Shown: piece after piece, positions 1-5,390 of the stretch
Numbering within the stretch: the stretch's first letter is position 1
Layout of the letters: each line of letters opens with the position of its first letter
Assembly: GCA_945885485.1 (NCBI GenBank)
Contig: CAMCYT010000191.1
Span: 1 to 5,390 of the forward strand
Reading direction: 5' to 3'
From: Prosthecobacter debontii
Lineage (GTDB): Bacteria > Verrucomicrobiota > Verrucomicrobiia > Verrucomicrobiales > Akkermansiaceae
Length of the DNA: 5,390 nucleotides
The notes under the pieces: model-generated
The model's database searches: none
What the model saw: the letters and a program-made list of their open reading frames with translations, nothing else
Told to the model about the DNA's origin: nothing
Made by a program: the position numbers and the translations under genes

Positions 1-430
1 AAGCGGCTGGTGCGGGTCTGCGCGTTGCACAAGTTATGACAGCCAAGCCTTTTTGATAATGCTCTTCAGGATAAAGCTTGATCGTCGATGCAATGATGAA
101 CATCGACGCTTTCGGACAGAGATAGGGATTCAATCCCAGTTCGCCCGGCCCACGTGTCACCACCAATCGAATGTATCCATCTCTCAACCCATTCGCAGCG
201 ACAGTTTCACAAGTGAACTTGCAAACCTCCTCCTGCGTCCAGGGCATGTTCAGTAGGATCGCTTTCGCCGAATCAAACAATCGGTGAATGTGTTCCTCCA
301 AACGAAAGATACGTCCGTTGTAAAAACGAATCCCTTCAAATACTCCGTCACCATATAATAAACCGTGATCGAAAACCGAAATTTTCGCGTCCTGTTCATC
401 TACCAACTTGCCGTCTAACCAGATCTTCAT
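1..430 (-). CDS. ilvE: Branched-chain amino acid aminotransferase (class IV PLP enzyme), 5' part only
   Basis: Reading leftward from ATG at 430, 143 codons stay open to the window edge, so the 3' part is missing. The N-terminus has the hallmarks of class IV (fold type IV) PLP aminotransferases: FDHGLLYGDGVFEGIR at residues 20-35, RLEEHIHRL at 43-51 and IRLVVTRGPGELG at 87-99. The last visible residues (ATRRPAPAA) match the stretch shortly before the PLP lysine in IlvE proteins; that lysine lies beyond the edge and cannot be checked. By family, the enzyme transfers amino groups between glutamate and the keto acids of Leu, Ile and Val in the cytoplasm. D-amino acid aminotransferase and aminodeoxychorismate lyase share this fold, but YGDGVFEGIR and the RGPGELG stretch favour IlvE. 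The ATG start matches the usual IlvE N-terminus (MKIWLDGK). An in-frame GTG five codons upstream is possible but less likely. The gene is divergent from pyrE. Confidence 0.9.
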   Translation of the reverse strand, partial: MKIWLDGKLVDEQDAKISVFDHGLLYGDGVFEGIRFYNGRIFRLEEHIHRLFDSAKAILLNMPWTQEEVCKFTCETVAANGLRDGYIRLVVTRGPGELGLNPYLCPKASMFIIASTIKLYPEEHYQKGLAVITCATRRPAPAA

Positions 431-431
431 G

Positions 432-446
432 TGTGTCTCAGACACA
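432..446. repeat. 15-bp perfect odd-centred palindrome just upstream of ilvE
   Basis: TGTGTCT-C-AGACACA has two perfect 7-bp arms around a single central base. It sits one base upstream of the ilvE ATG, so it overlaps the ribosome-binding region on the minus strand. It could be a protein operator or, in the mRNA, a weak hairpin masking the start. The GAG inside it (on the minus strand) is the only Shine-Dalgarno-like sequence for ilvE. No known regulator site is recognised, and chance cannot be excluded for this length. Confidence 0.4.
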
Positions 447-449
447 AAC

Positions 450-463
450 CTAGGCTTACCTAG
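450..463. repeat. Small inverted repeat in the ilvE leader
   Basis: CTAGG-CTTA-CCTAG forms a 5-bp stem with a 4-base loop, adjacent to the 15-bp palindrome at 432-446. The same bases also give a direct repeat ACCTAG at 448-453 and 458-463 with a 10-bp period. It lies in the divergent ilvE/pyrE spacer. It could be an operator or part of the 5' leader structure of ilvE. There is no uridine tract after it on either strand, so it is not an intrinsic terminator. Confidence 0.25.
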
Positions 464-570
464 TCCCGTGGCAAGCTGGAGATGAGAAAAAACTCGAAAT
501 TCTTTGCGCAAATTTCCTTAAAAATCCGATTCACGATTGAATCTTTCCCAAGAAACCCCAACTCTCACCC

Positions 571-1137
571 ATGCTTCAGACCACAGCCGACCTCAAAGCC
601 CTCCTTCTCAAGAAATCCGTACGCACCGGAAATTTCACCCTAGCCTCTGGAAAACAATCGGATCTTTACATCGATTGCCGCGTCACCGCCCTTGATCCAT
701 TTGGCGCAGCAATGATCGGCGACATCGGTTGGCACGCGGTCCGCTCCAAAATCCACTCTGAAAAACTCTCGATCCAAGCCATCGGCGGCATGACCCTAGG
801 AGCCGATCCGATTTCACTCGCCATCGGCATGGCCTCCGCCCGCCAGCATCCCGATGAAGCACTTCAGGTTTTTACCGTCCGCAAGGAACCCAAAGGTCAC
901 GGTGCGGGAAAACAAATCGAAGGCAATTTCGCTCCTGGCCAAAATGTGATCGTTGTCGATGACGTGATCACCACCGGCGGATCGACGCTGAAAGCCGTCG
1001 ACGCGATCGAGCGTGAAGGCGGCCATGTTAAATTCGCCATCGTCCTAGTTGATCGTGAAGAAGGCGGTCGCGAAGCTATCGAGGCGCGCGGCATCCACGT
1101 GATCCCACTCTTCACGCGCAGCACTTTACTGGGTTGA
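571..1137 (+). CDS. pyrE: Orotate phosphoribosyltransferase
   Basis: This 188-residue cytoplasmic enzyme joins orotate to PRPP to make orotidine 5'-monophosphate, the fifth step of de novo pyrimidine synthesis. The PRPP-binding signature VIVVDDVITTGGST is at residues 126-139, including the acidic pair D130-D131. The N-terminal FTLASGKQSDLYIDCR stretch at 22-37 is the usual OPRTase motif around the Ser-Gly-Lys loop. RKEPKGHG at 104-111 is the flexible catalytic loop with its Lys, Lys and His residues. The length is normal for the shorter bacterial PyrE type (E. coli PyrE is longer). ATG 571 is the first start after an in-frame TGA at 538-540. The bases before it (CCCCAACTCTCACCC) contain no Shine-Dalgarno sequence. 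It is divergent from ilvE and convergent with the Fic gene, so it is probably monocistronic. No pyrimidine attenuator-type hairpin is visible upstream. Confidence 0.96.
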   Translation: MLQTTADLKALLLKKSVRTGNFTLASGKQSDLYIDCRVTALDPFGAAMIGDIGWHAVRSKIHSEKLSIQAIGGMTLGADPISLAIGMASARQHPDEALQVFTVRKEPKGHGAGKQIEGNFAPGQNVIVVDDVITTGGSTLKAVDAIEREGGHVKFAIVLVDREEGGREAIEARGIHVIPLFTRSTLLG

Positions 1138-1159
1138 TCCGAACAGCGATTCACGCAAA

Positions 1160-2677
1160 TCAAACCTGTTTATTTTTCCAATTCAAAAACTCCGTCGGTC
1201 TCAACCGGAATCGAGCGATACTTCCTTCATGCAAACAGCGCAGTTCGATTTCTACGGTCCTCCGAAATTGTTTTTGATCGGGTTCTGGAATTTGCGTGTT
1301 TGCGGTGTCTGAAATCCAGCGTTGGATTGCTTCACCGGCGAGTTGGCTTTGCACGATCTCACGCACGGTTAGTTTGATCTGATTGCGATATTTTATGCGA
1401 AACGGATCCGGCTCACCCAATGATTGACGTATCGCCGAATAGCGCTGCGCTGAACGCGTATAAGACCACACGAACACATCACGGAGGTATTCGATTCTTT
1501 GCTGCTCATAAACTCCTAACAATGCGCTTAGGTAGTCATCGGTTTCTATATCCACGAATGAAAGCGGACATAGGTTATGCTTAACCAATGGAATGTTCGC
1601 AGCCAAGCGCGAGACTCGTTTGTTTACGTCCTCAAATGGTTGCAAATATGGCAAATGCACCATCACGAAAAACGATGCCTCAAACGGATCTTTGATCTCC
1701 TCGGCTTTTGAAAGGATGGTTAGAAAATATTCCTCTATCCGCTGCGGAACTTCCAACGGATGAAAAACGCTTCTGGATATTCCGACCGGACGATCACGCA
1801 AACGTCCGCATGCCGCTGGATCACTCATGAGGTCGTCTGACAAAAGCGCATGCAAACTGCAAATGGTGTAGCGGTTGAAACCAATTTCCTCCGCCTGATC
1901 GGCCAACATTTCTATGCTCGCCTTATGATTCAATATCATCTGCGCTTCTTGCGTGGCTTTTCCATCCACACTCTCACCAAGCTCCAACAACCGCTGGGCT
2001 TCCAACAGTGAATAGGTATTGCCTTCAAGTCGACTGGAGTTCCATGCCAAATCAATCATCAAGCGATCCATGATCTGGCGCAAATAGGTGCCAGCAGGTA
2101 AATCGGTAATACCAACTTTTCCAATCTCAGCAAGTTTCTGCCTTGTCTCTAACGGAAGATAGTAAGTTCTATTTGGCTGATAACTCATGAGAAATGACGC
2201 ATCATACCCCACGGGTATCCGTGCGGATATGGGCGATCGCACAAGTGCACGAATTTCTCTGGCTTCATTGCAAAGGATGATTCCATTATTCTCAATAGGC
2301 TCTCGGGAATTTTCAGGTGCATCACGAAGCTTGGAAAGCGAGTTATTGGCGTCTAGATCGCTACTAAGGTAGTTCAGATGCTTAGCCTCGATGTTCTCCG
2401 GAGCTTTTCTTATAACCTCGTCTTTACTCGAATATGATTCTGTGTGGCTGTATTTTTCTAAACCAACCGGAATGTAGCGCTTTCCACGCCCCGTTCCCCG
2501 AGAATTGATCCAACCCTCTTCTTCAACACGGGTCATCCTCCGTTGCAAGGTCCGCACCGGAAGCACAAATGCCAATCCTTCCTTGATCCGCTGAATGTTC
2601 ACACCCCGCGGATACCGCCTGACAATTGCGACAATCTCATCCAGTTCTTCTTTTGAAATTTCCTTAGGCACCCCCAC
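1160..2677 (-). CDS. Winged-helix/Fic-domain fusion protein with a degenerate Fic active site
   Basis: This protein has 505 residues. Residues about 8-72 look like a winged-helix DNA-binding domain: candidate recognition helix at 40-52 (PVRTLQRRMTRVE), then a wing with GTGRGKRYIP. Residues about 73-150 form a charged linker. Residues about 160-405 form the Fic region: YQPNRTYYLP at 166-175, class II inhibitory motif S214-SRLEGN, a flap-like VGISRSVFHPLE at 299-310, and QPFEDVNKR at 346-354. The canonical motif is HPFx(D/E)GN(G/K)R, which transfers AMP or another phosphate-containing group to a target hydroxyl. Here the catalytic His is Gln346 and the following Gly is Val351, while Pro, Phe, Asp350, Asn352, Arg354 and Arg357 remain. 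Standard AMPylation is therefore doubtful; nucleotide binding may persist. The first possible start is GTG 2677, since an in-frame TAA ends at 2681. A second GTG two codons later is an alternative. There is no frameshift or truncation. It may be a ligand-responsive transcription regulator built on a Fic fold. Confidence 0.85.
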   Translation of the reverse strand: MGVPKEISKEELDEIVAIVRRYPRGVNIQRIKEGLAFVLPVRTLQRRMTRVEEEGWINSRGTGRGKRYIPVGLEKYSHTESYSSKDEVIRKAPENIEAKHLNYLSSDLDANNSLSKLRDAPENSREPIENNGIILCNEAREIRALVRSPISARIPVGYDASFLMSYQPNRTYYLPLETRQKLAEIGKVGITDLPAGTYLRQIMDRLMIDLAWNSSRLEGNTYSLLEAQRLLELGESVDGKATQEAQMILNHKASIEMLADQAEEIGFNRYTICSLHALLSDDLMSDPAACGRLRDRPVGISRSVFHPLEVPQRIEEYFLTILSKAEEIKDPFEASFFVMVHLPYLQPFEDVNKRVSRLAANIPLVKHNLCPLSFVDIETDDYLSALLGVYEQQRIEYLRDVFVWSYTRSAQRYSAIRQSLGEPDPFRIKYRNQIKLTVREIVQSQLAGEAIQRWISDTANTQIPEPDQKQFRRTVEIELRCLHEGSIARFRLRPTEFLNWKNKQV

Positions 2678-2691
2678 ACGTTATGTCGTAA

Positions 2692-2697
2692 AATATA
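2692..2697 (-). promoter_or_regulatory. Possible -10 element for the Fic gene
   Basis: On the minus strand TATATT at 2697-2692 resembles a sigma-70 -10 box and lies between boxes A and B of the operator-like array. No convincing -35 hexamer is found 16-18 bp upstream. Transcription from here would give a leader of only about 8 bases before GTG 2677, which fits the lack of a clear Shine-Dalgarno sequence. The region is so AT-rich that such a match may be chance. Confidence 0.2.
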
Positions 2698-2737
2698 TCT
2701 TAGCGACATTAAAATGATTTATTTTGTCGTTTATTTT

Positions 2738-2775
2738 CTATTTCACGACAAATAAATTTATATGTCGTGAAATAG
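2738..2775. repeat. 38-bp palindrome with a single mismatched pair
   Basis: The outer arms are a perfect 13-bp inverted repeat, CTATTTCACGACA at 2738-2750 and TGTCGTGAAATAG at 2763-2775. The 12-bp interval holds a further 10-bp palindrome, ATAAATTTAT at 2752-2761. Only the A-A pair 2751/2762 breaks the symmetry. The arms contain boxes D and E of the array. No T-run follows on either strand and the stem is AT-rich, so this is a poor intrinsic terminator. A dimeric or tetrameric DNA-binding protein is the better reading. Confidence 0.8.
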
Positions 2776-2822
2776 GATGAGAGTTATTAAGGCTGCCAAA
2801 CTTATGATTTATGCGGTCTGGC

Positions 2823-4721
2823 TTATGGCTTTTTCCACTTTTCCCAAGGCTTCTTCTCGGCCTTTTTAGTTTCTTGGGGAAGTTCGTCGTCGTAGAGCGA
2901 GCGGGTGGAGTATTGGAGTAGGTGTGCGATCTCTTTGGCTTCTTCGAGCAGTTCTTTCATGCGTTCTACGGAAAGTCCGGGTTCATTGAGAGCGGCTTTG
3001 ACTGCTGCATCACGTTTCTGAAGAACAATGGAAGACAGCATGCCGAGAGCTTGTTCGGCGGATTGGAGTCCATTTTCCGTTTTGATTTCTACACCCATTT
3101 CTTTGTGGAGCGCTAATTGTTCATTTTTACGTAGGCTCGAAACGAAAGCGTTGACTGCAGCATTCGAGCCGGGATCTGGGGCTGCTGCCAAAATTTTCTC
3201 TAACAATCCGATTCCTTCGACCCAGGCCTTTGCTTCATGGAGAGTTTCAAATTGTTCGTTTAAAAAATGTTGGGCGGGAGCGGAGGAAATGGCGAGGTGA
3301 CAAATATACCCAACGGTGCGATCAAGTGGCACGGCTTGAATGATCGCTTCCTCGGGTCGAATTGAGTCATCACGATTCAACGAACGCTCAGCCATCGCTT
3401 TCGCTTTTTTGTTAGCCAGACCAATGTTTTGCCTGAGGGTGGAAGAACCCATACCAAGCATCGATGCCACGACATTGATCTGTTGATCACGCGCCGCATG
3501 ATCGCCCATCACGGCAAGTAACTCCGTGCACTCGCGGGTCATTTCGGTCCGACCTTCTGCGGTTTCTAATCGCCCGTTTTTGCGACCAGACTCAATTTTG
3601 AAATCGAAGAAATCCCGCGCTGCTGCGACTTCTTTACGAAAGCCTTCGACGCCGTGTGCTTTTAGGAATGTATCTGGATCATCCCCAGCTGGTAGTTCGA
3701 CCACTTTAACGGAAAGCCCCTCGGGAGTGAGTTCACGAAACGCCCGCTCGCAGGCCTTCATGCCCGCTAGATCGGCATCGAAACACAACACGGCAGTCTG
3801 TGCGTAACGTTTGAGAATGCGTGCATGTTGTGAGGTAAATGCGGTGCCCAATGGTGCGATCGCGTTCTCAACACCACGCTCATGGCAGGAAATCGCATCG
3901 ATCTGACCCTCGCACAGAATGACGGTCTTTTCTTTAAGAATCGCTTTTTTCGCTCTGTCCAAAGCAAACAACACGTTTGATTTTTTGAAAATATCCGTCT
4001 CTGGTGAGTTAATGTATTTTCCGGATTTAGGATCTTCCCTGAGCTGGCGTCCGCTGAATGCGATGACATCACCCACTTCGTTTCGTATCGGAAACATCAA
4101 GCGATCGCGGAAACGGACATACAATCCAGCCGCCGGTCTATTTTCGTCTCGCAAAGAAGTCAGGCCGGATGCGACGAGATCTTTACCAGTGAAATTGCGG
4201 TCCCGTGCCCAGTCGAGAAAGGTTTGAGGATTATCTGGCATCCAACCGATTTCCCAACGCTCTGCCATTTCTTTTCCAAATCCCCTACTCTTCAAGTAAT
4301 CCCGCGCGTGCTGACATTTGAGATCGGTTTTAAGTAACTCATGAAAAAATGCCGATGCCTCGCGGTGTAAATCCAACAATCGACCCCGCGATTTTTTTGC
4401 CGCTCGCGCCTTTGGATCATCAGGTTCCTCTTCAAGATGCACCCCGGCTTTCGCTGCTAATTTTTTTAAGGCATCCATGAAAACCAAGCCTTCATGATCC
4501 ATCACGAAACCGATTGCGTTACCACTTTTTCCGCAGCCAAAGCAATGATAGAACTGCTTACTGGGGCTGACGTTAAACGAGGGAGATTTCTCGTGATGGA
4601 AAGGACAGTTGGCTTTGTAACTCGTGCCAGCCCGCTTCAAAGGGATGTAGGATCCGATGAGGTCGACGATATCCGTCGCCGCCAATACCTGCTCAATCGT
4701 TTCTTTGGCAATCAGGCCCAC
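2823..4721 (-). CDS. dnaG: DNA primase
   Basis: This 632-residue protein has the full bacterial primase layout. The N-terminal CHC2 zinc-binding domain has ligands C39, H42, C60 and C63 (NCPFHHEKSPSF and YHCFGCGKSGN). The basic RNA-polymerase-domain motif RFRDRLMFPI is at 203-212. The TOPRIM metal site has E271 in CEGQIDAIS, the D315/D317 pair in CFDADLAG and DDPD at 347-350. The C-terminal part (about 450-632) is less conserved and should contain the DnaB helicase-interacting domain. It ends in a basic PWEKWKKP tail. DnaG makes the RNA primers for leading- and lagging-strand synthesis at the replication fork. The start is GTG 4721, because an in-frame TAA (the stop of the SET gene) lies one codon upstream, and the resulting MGLIAKETIEQV fits DnaG N-termini. 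The 3-bp gap to the SET gene implies co-transcription and probably coupled translation. The usual partners rpsU and rpoD are not in the window. Confidence 0.97.
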   Translation of the reverse strand: MGLIAKETIEQVLAATDIVDLIGSYIPLKRAGTSYKANCPFHHEKSPSFNVSPSKQFYHCFGCGKSGNAIGFVMDHEGLVFMDALKKLAAKAGVHLEEEPDDPKARAAKKSRGRLLDLHREASAFFHELLKTDLKCQHARDYLKSRGFGKEMAERWEIGWMPDNPQTFLDWARDRNFTGKDLVASGLTSLRDENRPAAGLYVRFRDRLMFPIRNEVGDVIAFSGRQLREDPKSGKYINSPETDIFKKSNVLFALDRAKKAILKEKTVILCEGQIDAISCHERGVENAIAPLGTAFTSQHARILKRYAQTAVLCFDADLAGMKACERAFRELTPEGLSVKVVELPAGDDPDTFLKAHGVEGFRKEVAAARDFFDFKIESGRKNGRLETAEGRTEMTRECTELLAVMGDHAARDQQINVVASMLGMGSSTLRQNIGLANKKAKAMAERSLNRDDSIRPEEAIIQAVPLDRTVGYICHLAISSAPAQHFLNEQFETLHEAKAWVEGIGLLEKILAAAPDPGSNAAVNAFVSSLRKNEQLALHKEMGVEIKTENGLQSAEQALGMLSSIVLQKRDAAVKAALNEPGLSVERMKELLEEAKEIAHLLQYSTRSLYDDELPQETKKAEKKPWEKWKKP

Positions 4722-4724
4722 AGT

Positions 4725-5306
4725 TTAGCTCGCTTTCTCAGCATGTTTTCCACGTCCTAATTTCTTTTCGAGAATCGACCATTGTTCACGACTAACGATG
4801 TAACCAACGCAAGCGTCGCGCCCACACAAACATGGATGATCCTCATAACAATCGACATCGAAACCGTAATCAAAAGATAGTTCTTCACCTTCTTTGATGT
4901 CTCGTAATGCGTGAATATAAATTCTTTTTCCGGTCATCCATGCCTCGCAATTCGGCTCACAGGAATGATTAATCAAACGCGCGGTATTCCATGGCACATT
5001 ACCATCGAGATCGTATTTATCAGTAACATTGAAAATATAAACTGCAGCATCGCCGTTTTGAACGGAGCGTTCATGTTGAAGCTTACCACGTTGAGCACTT
5101 TCTTTCTTATTAATCAACTCACCGACATATTCGATGATTCTCTCTTCTGCTGAGATGGCGCGTGTCGCATAAACTCCGCGTCCGTGAATAGATGATCCAC
5201 GCACTTCGCAAAGGTCGCTATGCGCGCGATTCCAAAGCTTAAGAAACTCCTTGTGAAGATCTTGATGACTGATCTTTAGCTTATGTTTTTTATCAGACTT
5301 TGACAT
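4725..5306 (-). CDS. SET-domain protein-lysine methyltransferase with post-SET zinc motif
   Basis: This 193-residue protein contains a complete compact SET domain: HGRGVYA at 41-47 (SAM-binding loop), EYVGELI at 59-65, the catalytic/pseudoknot motif ARLINHSCEPNCE at 109-121, and EELSFDYGF at 141-149 with the Tyr of the active site (Y147). A post-SET motif CLCGRDAC at 159-166 (CxCx4C), together with C116 of NHSC, would bind zinc. All expected catalytic residues are present. By family it transfers a methyl group from S-adenosylmethionine to a lysine of a protein. The bacterial substrate is unknown; chlamydial relatives act on histone-like proteins. The N-terminal 30 residues are Lys-rich and could contact nucleic acid or ribonucleoprotein (inference). 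ATG 5306 gives a sensible start, with no clear Shine-Dalgarno sequence before it. It lies 9 bp after the preceding stop and 3 bp before dnaG, so the genes are probably one operon. Confidence 0.92.
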   Translation of the reverse strand: MSKSDKKHKLKISHQDLHKEFLKLWNRAHSDLCEVRGSSIHGRGVYATRAISAEERIIEYVGELINKKESAQRGKLQHERSVQNGDAAVYIFNVTDKYDLDGNVPWNTARLINHSCEPNCEAWMTGKRIYIHALRDIKEGEELSFDYGFDVDCYEDHPCLCGRDACVGYIVSREQWSILEKKLGRGKHAEKAS

Positions 5307-5315
5307 TCGGTTCGG

Positions 5316-5390
5316 TTATTTGATCTGTTTTTTATCCAAGGCAGGAAGCTCCATATTTTCAGGCAAGGTAATAAATAAGCTCCGAAGTTC
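5316..5390 (-). CDS. 3' end of an unidentified gene upstream of the SET gene
   Basis: From the right edge reading leftward, 24 codons are open and end at TAA 5318-5316, giving a C-terminus like LPENMELPALDKKQIK. The stop is 9 bp before the SET ATG, the spacing expected of an operon neighbour. The piece is too short to assign a family. A second minus-strand frame is also open across this stretch but runs into the SET gene and stops there, so it is the less likely reading. If real, this gene is the next upstream member of the SET-dnaG cluster. Confidence 0.45.
   Translation of the reverse strand, partial: ELRSLFITLPENMELPALDKKQIK

Larger units (their letters stand above)
2681..2775. promoter_or_regulatory. 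AT-rich operator-like array with five TGTCG boxes upstream of the Fic gene
   Basis: Five elements related to TGTCGTGAAATA alternate in strand. A (+, 2684-2695) is TGTCGTAAAATA, 11 of 12. B (-, 2697-2708) keeps TGTCG only, 7 of 12. C (+, 2725-2736) is 8 of 12. D (-, 2739-2750) and E (+, 2763-2774) are identical, 12 of 12. Neighbouring CG centres are about 17-24 bp apart, roughly two helical turns. A/B and C/D also form inverted pairs: ATGTCG/CGACAT at 2683-2688 and 2704-2709, and TTTGTCGT/ACGACAAA at 2723-2730 and 2745-2752. The array fills the space between the dnaG 3' end and the Fic start, and box A ends 6 bp before the GTG. Bound protein would cover the Fic promoter and start region. The inferred ligand is the winged-helix domain of the adjacent protein (autoregulation). 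That link is not shown by the sequence. Confidence 0.65.

Noticed and set aside
53..256. Plus-strand open frame of 67 codons
   Set aside because: It lies antisense to the clearly coding ilvE N-terminal region and shows no recognisable protein features.
1138..1159. Bidirectional terminator between convergent pyrE and the Fic gene
   Set aside because: The gap is only 22 bp and contains no GC-rich stem or T-run that would support one.
814..1163. Two minus-strand open frames (70 and 88 codons) across pyrE
   Set aside because: They are antisense shadows of the well-supported pyrE gene, with low-complexity Arg/Ser-rich translations.
2187..2372. Plus-strand open frame of 61 codons inside the Fic gene, a possible antitoxin candidate
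   Set aside because: It falls antisense within the linker-coding region of the Fic protein, with no family features or upstream signals. No separate antitoxin gene is needed, as the inhibitory motif is within the Fic protein.
2738..2775. Intrinsic transcription terminator for dnaG
   Set aside because: The stem is AT-rich and no T-run follows on the minus strand. The half-sites recur outside the hairpin, which fits protein binding better.
2681..2790. Replication origin or DnaA-box cluster near dnaG
   Set aside because: The region is AT-rich and repetitive, but no TTATNCACA-type boxes are present. The repeats have a different consensus.
3767..4072. Minus-strand 101-codon frame and several plus-strand frames inside dnaG
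   Set aside because: They overlap conserved DnaG domains in other frames and have no recognisable features.
4911..5153. Plus-strand 80-codon frame inside the SET gene
   Set aside because: It is antisense to the conserved SET motifs and therefore a shadow frame.

Overview
The window is a compact stretch of bacterial chromosome with short intergenic gaps and no RNA genes, insertion sequences, phage genes or CRISPR. Four complete genes and two edge-truncated genes can be read. The phylum cannot be fixed from the sequence alone. The mix is a eukaryote-like SET-domain lysine methyltransferase next to dnaG, short PyrE and class IV IlvE proteins, and mostly poor Shine-Dalgarno signals. This would fit the Planctomycetes-Verrucomicrobia-Chlamydiae group, with Verrucomicrobiota my tentative guess.

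Left part (1-1137): the 5' portion of a branched-chain amino acid aminotransferase gene (ilvE-like) runs leftward off the window edge. It is divergent from pyrE (orotate phosphoribosyltransferase, pyrimidine synthesis). The 140-bp divergent spacer holds small palindromes close to the ilvE start.

Middle (1160-2775): a leftward gene, convergent with pyrE, encodes a 505-residue protein with an N-terminal winged-helix domain fused to a Fic domain. The Fic active-site motif is altered: Gln replaces the catalytic His and Val replaces the first Gly. The class II autoinhibitory motif SxxxEG is kept. Directly upstream is a very AT-rich 95-bp region with five copies of a TGTCG-centred element in alternating orientation. 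It includes a 38-bp palindrome with one mismatched pair. This looks like an operator array, most simply for autoregulation by the protein's own winged helix. It is the most interesting item in the window.

Right part (2823-5390): a leftward, probably co-transcribed cluster. It consists of the last 24 codons of an unidentified gene, then a SET-domain methyltransferase gene starting 9 bp after that gene's stop, then dnaG (primase) starting 3 bp after the SET stop. The tight spacing implies coordinated expression of the methyltransferase with the replication primase. The Fic gene lies downstream on the same strand but is separated by the operator-like region, so it probably has its own promoter.
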